64,000 nucleotides of DNA from Hyphomicrobiales bacterium. Lineage in GTDB: Bacteria; Pseudomonadota; Alphaproteobacteria; Rhizobiales; Beijerinckiaceae. This document shows positions 18,496-27,205 of this stretch, one piece after another. The notes under the pieces were generated by a model that was not told the origin of the DNA, made no database searches, and saw only the letters and a program-made list of their open reading frames with translations. Each line of letters begins with the position of its first letter. The stretch's first letter is position 1. Location: assembly GCA_930633495.1 (NCBI GenBank), contig CAKNFJ010000001.1, forward strand, positions 3,805,001 to 3,869,000, given 5' to 3'. Made by a program: the position numbers and the translations under genes.

Positions 18496-19278
18496 ATGCA
18501 GAACCACGGCAGCGAGCCTCTGAAGAGGAAGGCCTACGAGCGAAAGCTGCGCGATCTCCACGAGGAGCTGGTCAAGCTCCAGGAGTGGGCGAAGCATGCC
18601 GGCGGAAAGGTCTGCATCGTGTTCGAGGGTCGCGACGGCGCCGGCAAGGGCGGCGTCATCAAGGCAATCACCGAGCGGGTCAGCCCGCGAGTGTTTCGGG
18701 TCGTGGCATTGCCCCCGCCGACCGAGCGCGAACGCTCGCAGATGTATGTGCAGCGCTATCTGCCGCATCTGCCGGCCGCGGGCGAGATCGTGATCTTCGA
18801 TCGCAGCTGGTACAATCGGGCCGGTGTCGAGCGGGTCATGGGCTTCTGCACCGAGGAGCAGGCCAAGGGTTTCCTGCAGATCGTTCCGGGCGTCGAAAAG
18901 GCGATCGTCGATTCCGGCACCATCCTCCTGAAATATTGGCTCGAAGTCGGCCAGGAGGAGCAGACTCGCCGGATGCAGGAGCGCATCAACGATCCGCGGA
19001 AGATCTGGAAGCTGTCACCGATGGACCTCAAATCCTATTCCCGCTGGTACGACTACGCGCGAGCTCGCGACGAGATGTTTCGCGCCAGCGACACGGCCTG
19101 GGCCCCCTGGTACGCGGTCCATTCCGACGACAAGCGCCAGGCGCGCCTCGACGTCATCTCCCATATTCTCAGCTCCGTGCCGTACGAGGCGCCGTCTCGG
19201 GACAAGATCAAACTGCCGAAACGGCAAAAGCCCGGTGGATATGAGGAAACCGACTTCGCCCGGAACTGGATCGGCTGA
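18496..19278 (+). CDS. ppk2: polyphosphate kinase 2
   Basis: A 260-residue P-loop kinase that transfers phosphate between polyphosphate and nucleoside diphosphates. The Walker A motif GRDGAGKGG lies at about 45-53, Walker B IVIFDRSWYNR at about 98-108, and lid-type motifs follow (RRMQERINDPRKIWKLSPMDLKSYSRW). Length and motifs fit single-domain PPK2, closest in look to the class that makes GTP/ATP from polyphosphate. ATG 18496 is chosen because GGAG lies six bases upstream; ATG 18484 is possible. A membrane protein and HlyD-like gene follow closely on the same strand, but a functional link is not established. Confidence 0.92.
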   Translation: MQNHGSEPLKRKAYERKLRDLHEELVKLQEWAKHAGGKVCIVFEGRDGAGKGGVIKAITERVSPRVFRVVALPPPTERERSQMYVQRYLPHLPAAGEIVIFDRSWYNRAGVERVMGFCTEEQAKGFLQIVPGVEKAIVDSGTILLKYWLEVGQEEQTRRMQERINDPRKIWKLSPMDLKSYSRWYDYARARDEMFRASDTAWAPWYAVHSDDKRQARLDVISHILSSVPYEAPSRDKIKLPKRQKPGGYEETDFARNWIG

Positions 19279-19330
19279 TTGACAACTGCGGAGTTTCCAG
19301 CGCCCTTTTCGCTGAGACTGGAGCGCGTAT

Positions 19331-19783
19331 ATGTCAGCTGGCCTACACCCTTTGGCGCCGCATCATTTGCCGGCCTTCATCACGGCACCCGGCGAGACCG
19401 ACACGCTCATGGTCGTCACCGCGGTGATCCTTCTGGCGTCGGTGCTGGGTGTCGGATTGATCTTCCTGCGGCTGCATACGCTGCCGGAGCGCATGGCGCA
19501 TAAATCGCAGAAGCTGCAGTTCGAGATCGTCGCCGTCCTCGGCCTGCTCGCCCTGTTCACCCATGTGCACCTGTTCTGGGTCGCGGGGCTGCTTCTGGCC
19601 CTGATCGACATCCCGGATTTCTCGGGTCAGTTCGGCAGAATGGCGCACGCGCTCGAACGCATCGCGGGGATGGCGCCGCGGCGTGGAAGCCCCGGCGACG
19701 ACGGCGGAGACGAACCAGGCGTGTCCGAGCCCGCGGCGGAAGCCCCGGCGCACTCCCATCGCGCGGAGAGCGGTCATGCTTGA
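19331..19783 (+). CDS. DUF3302-like inner-membrane protein
   Basis: A 150-residue protein with two membrane helices (TLMVVTAVILLASVLGVGLIF and VAVLGLLALFTHVHLFWVAG) joined by a cytoplasmic LHTLPERMAHKSQKLQFE loop. The order resembles E. coli YibI/YiaW (DUF3302: ILLLL...LPGKIAxxRxHPQ...GWLGLLT...W), whose genes also sit beside a HlyD-like gene. The C-terminal tail is low-complexity and acidic. Its stop overlaps the start of the HlyD gene by 8 bases, so the pair is probably coupled. The family match is by eye and the function is unknown. Confidence 0.65.
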   Translation: MSAGLHPLAPHHLPAFITAPGETDTLMVVTAVILLASVLGVGLIFLRLHTLPERMAHKSQKLQFEIVAVLGLLALFTHVHLFWVAGLLLALIDIPDFSGQFGRMAHALERIAGMAPRRGSPGDDGGDEPGVSEPAAEAPAHSHRAESGHA

Positions 19784-21008
19784 GCTTCTGGTCTGCTCGA
19801 TGCTGACGATCCTGCCGGACTATCTCTACCGGCGCTACCGGCAGGGGAAGCGCCTCGGCAAGGAAATCACCTTCTATTCGGTCTGGTTCGAACTCAGATG
19901 GGGCATCACGTCCTGCCTGATGCTGACGATCGGCCTGATCACGGTGATCTTCTACAACCACCCGTCGACGACGAACGCGACCGTGATGTTCCGGACCGTC
20001 CCGATCATTTCGGAGAGCACCGGACGCGTCGCGCAGGTCTATCTCGGCGTCAGCGGCCCCGTCACCAAGGGCAGCCCGATCTTTCGGCTCGACAGCTCCA
20101 AGGAGGAAACGGCGGTCGAGACGGCGCGGCGCAAGATCGCGGAAGTGGAAGCAGCCATCGTCGTCGCCAGGGCTGAAATCCTGACGGACGAGAACCGCAT
20201 CCTCGAGGCCAAGAGTTCCCACAAGCAGGCGCTCGACGAGCTGGAGACGAAGCAGGAGCTGCGCCGCCGCAACGACGACATCGTCGCCCGGCGCGAGATC
20301 GAGCGGCTCGAGAATCTGGTGGCTGGACGCGAAGCGGCCCTGGCCGCCGCCGTGTCCGCAAAAACCTCCGCCGAAACCCGGATCTCGACCTTGCTGCCGG
20401 CCGAGAAGGCGAGCGCGGAAGCCGCTCTGGCGCAGGCGCAGGCCGATCTCGACAAGACGGTCATCCGCGCCGGCGTGACCGGCCGCGTCGAGCAGTTCAC
20501 GCTGCGCGTCGGCGACATCGTCACGCCCATCATGCGGCCGGCGGGCGTCCTGATCCCGGAGGAGGCGGGACGAAACGTTCTTCAGGCCGGCTTCTCGCAG
20601 ATCGAGGGGCAGGTCATGAAGGTCGGCATGGTCGCCGAAGTGACCTGCCTGTCCAAGCCCTGGGTCATCATCCCGATGGTGGTGACCGGCGTTCAGGACT
20701 TCATCGCCGCCGGCCAGGTGCGGGCCGGGGATCAGTTGCTCGATGCCCAGCAGGTTTCGCGGCCGGGGACGCTGCTGACCTTCCTGGAGCCCCTTCACGC
20801 CGGCGGGCTCGAAGGCGTGATGCCGGGCAGCAGCTGCATCGCCAACGCCTATTCGAGCAACCACGAGCTGATCGCATCGGGCAAGCTCTCGACGGGGCGG
20901 AAGATCGTTCTCCACGCGGTGGACGCCGTCGGGCTGGTCCATGCGCTGCTGCTGCGCATTCAGGCCCTGGTCCTGCCGATCCAGACCCTCGTCTTCAGCA
21001 GTCATTAA
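19776..21008 (+). CDS. HlyD/YiaV-like membrane-fusion protein
   Basis: A 410-residue periplasmic adaptor anchored by one helix (about 45-65, SCLMLTIGLITVIFYNHPST). A lipoyl-like half motif (VPIISESTGRVAQVYLGVSG) leads into a long coiled coil (about 105-235), then the second half VIRAGVTGRVEQFTLRVGD and a beta-barrel domain. The C-terminal amphipathic tail resembles YiaV/YibH. Adaptors of this group usually partner a small DUF3302 protein, as here, and are not linked to a dedicated ABC exporter in the same operon. Start ATG 19776 has GGAGAG five bases upstream and overlaps the previous gene. Substrate and outer-membrane partner are unknown. Confidence 0.85.
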   Translation: MLELLVCSMLTILPDYLYRRYRQGKRLGKEITFYSVWFELRWGITSCLMLTIGLITVIFYNHPSTTNATVMFRTVPIISESTGRVAQVYLGVSGPVTKGSPIFRLDSSKEETAVETARRKIAEVEAAIVVARAEILTDENRILEAKSSHKQALDELETKQELRRRNDDIVARREIERLENLVAGREAALAAAVSAKTSAETRISTLLPAEKASAEAALAQAQADLDKTVIRAGVTGRVEQFTLRVGDIVTPIMRPAGVLIPEEAGRNVLQAGFSQIEGQVMKVGMVAEVTCLSKPWVIIPMVVTGVQDFIAAGQVRAGDQLLDAQQVSRPGTLLTFLEPLHAGGLEGVMPGSSCIANAYSSNHELIASGKLSTGRKIVLHAVDAVGLVHALLLRIQALVLPIQTLVFSSH

Positions 21009-21357
21009 CGAGCGGAAGCGATCCGCCTTGCAGCAGCCAGGCGATGGCAAGCGCAGTTGTTGCGAAGTGATCGCAGCCGGGGACGTTCCGGTGCTGCAGC
21101 TGCATTGTCACCTCCACCACACCGCAAACCCGCGTAGAGGCCTGATCGCAGAGCCGTGAGTGGCAAAATCTTTTGTGCAACAATCGAAACCCATTGGCTC
21201 TCATCGATATATTCGGGGACGATCTTAACGCGGGTCTGGATTACGGTAGTGAGGCGATACCCACAACCTCAACTTTGTCTCGAGGTCTAAGCAAACCTTG
21301 GGTGGCCAATCGAAATGGCTTGAAGAGAGGCCGTTAGGGTTCCGGCTGCGTCTTATA
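21009..21357. other. non-coding stretch before IS630
   Basis: I see no gene here. Short open frames exist but none has convincing protein character. The TA at 21356-21357 is the IS630 target dinucleotide. Confidence 0.5.
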
Positions 21358-21927
21358 CCAACGGCCGCTGAGGCTGACTCACGGGGTCTTTTCGGCGCCG
21401 CCGTTCACTGATTCCATGGGCGCGAGGAGGATTCGCGCCATGCCTGCTGCGGTGAAACTTCGCGGACGGACTACTCGGCCTTTGACCTGCGACGGCTCGC
21501 AGCCGGTTCCCGGCATGCCAACCAGAGTCGCCGGCTTCTTTCGTTGGCGGCGGTTCTCGACGGCATGGATCGGGAGCAAGCGGCGCGGATGGGCGGCATG
21601 GACCGTCAAACCCTGCGCGACTGGGTCCATCGGTTCAACGCGCAGGGGCCGGAGGGCCTGAAGGACATCCGCAGCAAAGGCCATGCGCCGCGGCTGACGC
21701 CCGATCAGATCGCCGCGTTCGCAACCATCGTCGAGACTGGCCCCGACCGCATGGTCGATGGTGTCGTCCGCTGGCGGCGGATCGACCTGAAGCGGGTGAT
21801 CGAGCAGCGCTTCGGGGTCGTCTATCACGAGCGCACGATCGGCAAACTTCTGGCGCAGATCGGCTTTGCCCGGCTCAGCGTGCGGCCCCAGCATCCGGCT
21901 CAGGACGGGCGGGTGGTCGAAAGCTTC

Positions 21928-21934
21928 AAAAAAA
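21928..21934 (+). other. A7 slippery run, probable programmed -1 frameshift site
   Basis: Seven A follow TTC within the IS630 transposase. Frame 0 ends soon after (KKTSRPH, stop), whereas the -1 frame continues directly into conserved transposase sequence. Programmed -1 frameshifting on A-runs is known for part of the IS630 family. Confidence 0.55.
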
Positions 21935-22102
21935 CTTCGCGGCCACACTGAAGGCCCATCTCGCGCACCTTCCCAAACACCGGCCGGTCGAGATCTGGTT
22001 CCAGGATGAGGCCCGGATCGGCCAGAAGAACGGCTTGGTCCGGCAATGGGCGAGGCGCGGAACCAGGCCGCGCCAGCCGGCCGATCAACGCTACGAGAGC
22101 GC

Positions 22103-23678
22103 CTATCTCTTCGGTGCGATCTGCCCGGCTCGTGGTATGCGCTGTTCTCCGGCCACGGCCTTGAGCGGGGCCGGTGCATAGGCCCACGGCAGGAGCTCGT
22201 CGATCTGGCTTTGGGGATGGCCGACGACGATGCGGGCCATGACGTCGCCGAGATAAGCTTGCGGGTCGACGGCGTTGAGCTTGCAGGTCTCCACGAGCGA
22301 GGCGATGACGGCCCAATGCTCGGCGCCGCCGTCGGAGCCGGCAAAGAGCGCGTTCTTGCGATTGAGCGCGATCGGCCGGATGGCGCGCTCGACGACGTTG
22401 GAGTCGATCTCGACGCGGCCGTCTTCGAGGAAGCGGCAGAGGCCCGCCCATCGCGAGAGGGCGTAGCGGATGGCCTCGGCGAGCTTGCTCTTTTGGCTGA
22501 TGAGGGCGAGCTTCGCCTTCAACCACGGCTCCAGCGCATCGACGATCGCGCGGCTTCGCGCCTGACGGATGCCACGGCGCTCCTCGGCTGAACGGCCGCG
22601 GATCTCGCCCTCGATGCGATAGAGTTCGGCGATCCGGGCGAGAGCTTCCGTCGCGATCGGCGCGGGGCCACCTTGCGCGAGATCGTAGAACTTGCGCCGG
22701 GCATGTGACCAGCAGAAGGCCAGGTTCACGGCGTTGCGGTCGGCCAAGACCTTGTAGCCCGCAAAGCCATCGACCTGTAGCGTGCCGACGAAGCCTTGAA
22801 GATGGCGGACCGCCTGCTCGGCCTTGCGATCGGGCGCGTAGAGATAGGCGACCCCCGGCGGATCGCCGCCGTCCCAGGGGCGTTCGTCGCGGGCATAGGC
22901 GAAGAGCTGGCCGGTCTTGGTCCGGCCGCGGCCCGGGTCGAGCACCGGCGCCGTGGTTTCGTCGGCGAAGAGCTTTGTCGATGCCTTCAACCGCTCGAAC
23001 AGGCGCGCATGGACGGGCCGTAGCAGGAAGGCCGCCTTGCCGACCCAGTCGGCCAGGGTCGAGCGATCCAGGTTGACGCCCTGCCGGGCATAGATCTGGG
23101 ACTGCCGGTAGAGCGGGAGATGATCGGCATATTTGGCGACCAGAACATGGGCCACCGTTGCCTCGGTCGGGATGCCGCCCTCGACGAGCCTGGCGGGCGC
23201 GGGCGCCTGGACCACGACCTCCTCGCAAGTCCGGCAGGCGTATTTCGGCCGGCGCGTCACGATCACCCGGAACTGGGCCGGCACGATGTCGAGACGCTCG
23301 GAGACGTCCTCGCCCATGACGTGGAGCTGCCCGCGGCAGCAGGGGCAGGCCTTGTCCTCGGATATCGACCACCTGCTCGATGCGCGGCAGGTGCGCGGGA
23401 AGCGAGCCACGGTTGGCGCGGCGCTTCGCGGCTCGCTCGGACCTCTTCGCGGAATCGGCAGCCTCCTCGACGGCGAGGTTCTCAGCCTCGATCTGCTCGG
23501 CCTCCTCGAGGCCCAGCAATAGCTGGTCGACTGGCAGGCTCTCGGCCCGGCGCCCGAAGCGATGGCGCTGCAGCTCCTTGATGATCTGGCGCAGCCGCTC
23601 GTTCTCGGCGCGCTCCGCCGCGAGCATCGCCCGGAGGGCGATGGGGTCACGGGTCAAGGGCTCGGGCGAAGTGCTCAC
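22103..23678 (-). pseudogene. tnpC: IS66 transposase (TnpC), frameshifted
   Basis: A GTG at 23678 opens a frame with the TnpC coiled start (LAAERAENERLRQIIKELQRHRFGRRAES) up to LPRIEQVVDI. One extra base near 23361 shifts the frame, and the next frame continues EDKACPCCRGQLH (zinc-binding CxxC), RRPKYACRTCEE, KLFADETTAPVLDPG, LQVDGFAGYKVLA, CWSHARRKFYDLA and the catalytic end VERAIRPIALNRKNALFAGSDGGAEHW. Without the lesion this would be a full-length IS66 transposase of about 520 residues. The frame has no stop inside the element and reads through its left end at 22135 into antisense IS630 sequence, ending at 22103. Confidence 0.88.
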
Positions 23679-23725
23679 GAAGCCGATTCAATCATGGATT
23701 ACAGCGGCTTGCCAGTGCTGAACGA

Positions 23726-24082
23726 TCAACTCGCCGCGACAGGGACGCGCGTCTCGCGCCGTTCATGCACCCGGCGCCAGTCGAGGCCTTCGAGCAACGC
23801 CTGAAGCTGCGCCGCGGTCAGCCGCACGACGCCATCGGCGATGGCAGGCCATTGGAACTTGCCGTCCTCCAGGCGCTTCGAGAACAGGCAGACGCCCGTC
23901 CCGTCGAAGTAGACGAGTTTGATCCGGTCCGCGCGCCGCGCCCGGAAGATGTAGATCGCGCCCGAGAAGGGATCGGCGCCCATGCTCTCGCGCACCAGCG
24001 CCGCCAAGCCCTCCGCGCCCTTGCGGAAGTCGACCGGCTTCGTCGCCACCATCACGCGGACCGCCCCGGTCGGGCCGATCAC
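23726..24082 (-). CDS. tnpB: IS66 accessory protein TnpB
   Basis: A 118-residue protein from GTG 24082, overlapping the tnpA stop in a GTGA junction. It has the full IS66 Orf2 signature: VMVATKPVDFRKGAEGLAAL, GADPFSGAIYIFRARRADRIKLVYFDGTGVCLF, KRLEDGKFQWP and LTAAQLQALLEGLDW. It is needed for transposition of IS66 elements; its exact biochemical role is unknown. Intact here. Confidence 0.92.
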   Translation of the reverse strand: MIGPTGAVRVMVATKPVDFRKGAEGLAALVRESMGADPFSGAIYIFRARRADRIKLVYFDGTGVCLFSKRLEDGKFQWPAIADGVVRLTAAQLQALLEGLDWRRVHERRETRVPVAAS

Positions 24083-24540
24083 GAGCCGCCCTTCAGTGCG
24101 CCGATCACCGCGGCAATCGCCTTCGGGCTCGCACTTGGCCCGACGCGCACCACCACGCCGTCGATCTCGAGCTCGATCCCGTCGCTGGAGCCGCCGGAAG
24201 CGCGTCGCGTGCGACGACGACGCTTGGCAGACTGCCGGGCCGGCTTTGGCTCTTCGACCGCCGCTTCGATCACTGCCGGCACGAACATGGGGGCGGATAG
24301 CGGCGACAACGGCTCGGGCGCGCGACGCAGGAGGCGGCGCCAGCCGAACAACTGCTGCGGCGACATCGCATGGCGGCGCGCGACCTCGCTCACCGTTGCG
24401 CCAGGCTCGTAGCTTTCCGCCACGATCCGCGCCTTGTCGTCGTCGGACCAATCCCGCCGGCGTCCCGCTCCGGTAAAAACCTCGAACCGCCGGACCGGCT
24501 CATCCGCGCTGGTTTTAAGCATATGCTCTGAAATCGTCAT
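24079..24540 (-). CDS. tnpA: IS66 accessory protein TnpA
   Basis: A 153-residue protein with an N-terminal helix-turn-helix of the IS66 Orf1/IS3 Orf8 type (RRRDWSDDDKARIVAESYEPGATVSEVARRHAMSPQQLFGWRR), a variable middle with a basic KRRRRTRR stretch, and the end IELEIDGVVVRVGPSASPKAIAAVIGALKGG. It probably binds the element ends. The gene lies just inside the right end and is translationally coupled to tnpB. Confidence 0.9.
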   Translation of the reverse strand: MTISEHMLKTSADEPVRRFEVFTGAGRRRDWSDDDKARIVAESYEPGATVSEVARRHAMSPQQLFGWRRLLRRAPEPLSPLSAPMFVPAVIEAAVEEPKPARQSAKRRRRTRRASGGSSDGIELEIDGVVVRVGPSASPKAIAAVIGALKGGS

Positions 24541-24992
24541 GTGTCGAAGCCCTCAGGCTTCCAACATCCACCGTCAGCTCACCGGCTGAAAGGTGCTCTC
24601 AGGGCATCGCTTACGGCTCGTGGCGTGGGCGCGGCGCTCGCCATGCCCTTCGCCGACACCTGGGCCATGCAGGCCCATCTCGACGAGATCGCCGCGAGCG
24701 TGGCAAGGGGCGCACACGCTGTCCTGGTGCTCGACCGTGCTGGATGGCACACCACGGACAAGCTCATCGTGCCGAAAAACCTCTCCCTGATCTTCTTGCC
24801 TTCGCGTGCTCCCGAGCTCAATCCGGTCGAGAACATCTGGCAGTATCTGCGCGCAAACTGGCTTTCAAACCGCGTCTTCGACACCTACACCGATATCCTC
24901 GACGCCGCCTGCGACGCCTGGAACAAGCTCACCGCACAACCCACTGTCATCACATCAATCGGCTCACGAAAATGGGCTCATATCGGTCAACC

Positions 24993-25349
24993 ATGACGGC
25001 CGTTGGTATTAGTCTGGTTTTGGGGATCACAGCAGCGGCACTGATCCCGCTCGGCACCGAAGGTATATTTGCCCAACGACTTCAGCTTACAAATGCCGCT
25101 GTTTCAGCTCGATTGCTGGCTTTTGGCTACAGCCTGCTAAAGGATGTGGGCATGCCCCTGATCGGGTTTTGCGTCCTGCGTCTATCCGGGCATCTTTTCC
25201 TCCCCGAGATTGATCTTGCTTCGCAAACGTTGCGCAACCTTAGGAATGGGTTGCTCATCATGAGTAGCTATATTGTGGGTGGACACTGGCCTTGGCATTC
25301 CTCATATAGGTGTGTGCTTGACCGTGTTGGCGTCGATGGCAACCTTTAA
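24993..25349 (+). CDS. hydrophobic ORF starting inside the IS630 end
   Basis: A 118-codon frame starts at an ATG overlapping the IS630 transposase stop, crosses the right inverted repeat and continues into a membrane-like sequence: SLVLGITAAALIPLGTEGIFAQRL and LAFGYSLLKDVGMPLIGFCVLRLSGHL. It changes character after IMSSYIVGG. The most likely reading is the remnant of a membrane-protein gene whose upstream part was lost when IS630 or an earlier event arrived; rejoining the IS630 flanks gives a stop 33 bases upstream, so no intact gene is restored. Whether it is translated is unknown. It ends beside the converging regulator gene. Confidence 0.3.
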   Translation: MTAVGISLVLGITAAALIPLGTEGIFAQRLQLTNAAVSARLLAFGYSLLKDVGMPLIGFCVLRLSGHLFLPEIDLASQTLRNLRNGLLIMSSYIVGGHWPWHSSYRCVLDRVGVDGNL

Positions 25350-25966
25350 ACGATGGACCGCATGAGGCCGAGCCTTTCGGCGCAGCTAGCCAATTCAACG
25401 ATTGAGTGGACTTGCATCTTCTCCATAACCTTACGACGATGAGCTTTGATCGTACGCACGGTCGTGCCGAGAGTGAAAGCGACCTGCTTGTTTATGTTGC
25501 CGCGTACTACAAGGTCCAAGACCTCCCGTTCGCGCTTGGTCAACTTTTCGAGGCGCGCGAGGTTGTCCCGGATCCAGTCTATCTGCTCATGAAAGAGACG
25601 CTGGCGCGAGATGGCTCGATCGACGGCGCCGATAAATTCCTCGGGATCGAACGGCTTCATGAAAAAGTCCTCAGCGCCCGCCTTCATCGCCCTGACGCCG
25701 ACCCGGACATCAGCCTTGTCGGTCAGGAAGATCACCGGCAGAGCCAGGCTGGCTTTGCTGAACAGGCCGAGGATATCAGGGATGGATTCATCCGGCGCGG
25801 TAGTGTCGATGACGACGCAACTCGCTACCGTGTCACTCGGGTGGTGATGCAGGATGTCGTGGGGGCGGATATAGACTCTGGTTCGATATCCATTGGCCTG
25901 CAGCATGGACTCGATGCCGCCATGCGACGCTTCGTCGTGATCGACGATATGCACAAGAGGCGACAT
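25346..25966 (-). CDS. FixJ-like two-component response regulator
   Basis: A 206-residue regulator with a receiver domain (1-120) and a LuxR-type helix-turn-helix (about 138-200: LTKREREVLDLVVRGNINKQVAFTLGTTVRTIKAHRRKVMEKM). The phospho-acceptor is probably D54 (VVIDT), with the conserved T near 82 and K104 in MKPFD. The acidic pocket is atypical: HIVDHDE at 7-12 fits, but the usual D54-L-R/K-M is DTTAPDE. No histidine kinase gene is adjacent. FixJ/TtrR relatives activate transcription after phosphorylation; targets here are unknown. Confidence 0.88.
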   Translation of the reverse strand: MSPLVHIVDHDEASHGGIESMLQANGYRTRVYIRPHDILHHHPSDTVASCVVIDTTAPDESIPDILGLFSKASLALPVIFLTDKADVRVGVRAMKAGAEDFFMKPFDPEEFIGAVDRAISRQRLFHEQIDWIRDNLARLEKLTKREREVLDLVVRGNINKQVAFTLGTTVRTIKAHRRKVMEKMQVHSIVELASCAERLGLMRSIV

Positions 25967-25976
25967 GAACCATTCC

Positions 25977-26450
25977 TCAAATCAAGTGATAGTAACGTGG
26001 CGGCGCGGCTGCGCGAAATTCGGCTCTAGGTTCGTTCAGGACTACTCGGGTGCAGAGTCTATATCTGACGCCGCTGCCGCCTTCCGGGGTGCTGAAGCGG
26101 TAGAGGGCGCCGTCCCGGACATGGGTGAGAACCGCACGCGCGGCATTTGTGGCAATGGACGTGGTGCAGCTGAGATCCAGCACCTCGCGTTCACCAGACG
26201 AGGTGATGCGAACAATCCGACAGGTTGCCAGAGGTGTGGATAGTTGATGACCCCGAACGACGAAAGCCGAGGCAAAAGCGTTGGCTGGCCGCTTGAAGCT
26301 GATCGCTTTGACCTGGGCGACAAAGACCTTGGCGCAAACCTGGCCCTCTTCCAGCCAAGCTCCTTGATAGCGAGGCAGCGCCCAGGCCGCTTGTTACGTA
26401 ACGGCGACAAAGGCGACGAATAGAAGCGAGCGAGCGGGCGTGACATCATC
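25977..26450 (-). pseudogene. decayed exported-protein gene
   Basis: On the minus strand one frame reads a hydrophobic signal-like segment (ARSLLFVAFVAVT), a TAA, then about 135 codons of coherent protein: QAAWALPRYQGAWLEEGQVC, AKVFVAQVKAISFKRPANAF, FVVRGHQLSTPLATCRIVRI, SSGEREVLDLSCTTSIATNA, ARAVLTHVRDGALYRFSTPE and GVRYRLCTRVVLNEP, ending at TGA 25979-25977. The beginning would be a signal peptide if the TAA were a sense codon, and the expected start position reads GTC, not a start. I infer a small secreted protein inactivated by a nonsense change and start loss. The family is not recognised. It could be re-used from an internal GTG at 26183. Confidence 0.4.
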
Positions 26451-27205
26451 AAGCCGCTAGTGTGCTGAGCGCATCGATTGGAGCCCCAGGCTGGGGATTG
26501 TTCCGGTTGGCGACAGCTCGGTTCCATCGAGGGCAGTGAATGCTGCAAACCAACTCGAAGGTAGTAAGTTACGGTTGGCTACTCGCGGAAGCCTCTCTGG
26601 AAGGTTCAAGCTCTTCACACATGTAACCTTGCGCCGGCCTTCTGCCCCCTGCACTGACGATCTTGTTCTGCGAAGCCACGCGTGGGGAAGGATTCCGATG
26701 CTGAGGAAAACTTCTTCCTCATGAGGCCGGGCGGAAGTGGCGGCTGATCTTTCTGGACAATCTTGAGTTGCTGAGTAAGAATTCGCCTATTGTACGATGG
26801 TATGCTCGCGCTCGAGGCAACTCTACCCATGCTTTCGTATCGATATAGCGCCGAGGTTTGACAGGGCACGATGTTCAAATGCTGGATTGTTTGTCGCTTT
26901 TCTTGCCGAAGCTCGCGGGCTGCAAGATAGCGTAGCGCCCGGGTAAGACGAGAGGGTCCACTACGTGCAGCCGGGCGTGGGCGCTCCGGACAGGCAAGCC
27001 GACCTGCCCGGAAACTAATTCCGGCAAAAAGCCTGAACTCCATTGCGAACTTGTCGCTTCCGCCGCCGCTTGAGGCGCTCGCGACATGCGTTCGTAACGT
27101 GGAGCTGCCGCACGCAGCTGTGGCATGTTTCACATTCGCGGCCCTTGATGTCTCCGCTGCCCCCCTTCTATCGTCGCCCTCTTTCACTACGGCCGAGCGT
27201 TCCGA
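26451..27205. other. 755-base stretch without a recognisable gene
   Basis: Open frames of up to 190 codons occur on the minus strand but are rich in Arg, Ser and Ala and lack motifs, ribosome-binding sites or a consistent codon bias. GC content is mixed. It probably holds degraded DNA between the pseudogene and the TPR protein gene. Confidence 0.45.

Larger units (their letters stand above)
22135..24614 (-). mobile_element. IS66-family element inserted in IS630
   Basis: A 2480-bp element whose genes tnpA, tnpB and tnpC lie on the minus strand in the normal IS66 order. The ends are GTATGCGCTG at 22135 and, inverted, GTAAGCGATG at 24614; both match the GTAAGCG-type IS66 terminus, the left one imperfectly. 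The flanks are identical 8-bp copies GGCTCGTG at 22127-22134 and 24615-24622, the expected target duplication. The TnpC frameshift makes the copy non-autonomous. Confidence 0.93.
21440..24996 (+). pseudogene. IS630-family transposase, interrupted
   Basis: The protein is rebuilt from three pieces. It starts MPAAVKLR at ATG 21440 (GAGGAGG upstream). Near 21466 two extra bases shift the frame away from DYSAFDLRRLAAGSRHANQS, which continues as SLAAVLDGMDREQAARMGGMDRQTLRDWV. At a run of seven A (21928-21934) the frame must slip by -1 to continue NFAATLKAHLAHLP. At 22127 the IS66 insertion cuts the gene inside GAICPARG; it resumes at 24615 as VGAALAMPFADT, VLVLDRAGWHT and ELNPVENIWQYLR, the DDE catalytic half. 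The A-run slip may be the family's programmed frameshift, whereas the 2-base insertion is a true lesion. Confidence 0.88.
21358..25006 (+). mobile_element. IS630-family element split by an IS66 element
   Basis: The ends are inverted: CCAACGGCCG at 21358-21367 and CGGCCGTTGG at 24997-25006, each flanked by TA (21356-21357 and 25007-25008), the duplicated target expected for IS630. Removing the 2480-bp IS66 and one 8-bp target copy leaves about 1161 bp, a normal IS630 length. The transposase runs on the plus strand. The copy is inactive because of the insertion and a frameshift near its start. Confidence 0.9.

Noticed and set aside
26615..27187. 190-codon minus-strand frame
   Set aside because: No motif, no ribosome-binding site, Arg/Ser-rich; treated as non-coding.
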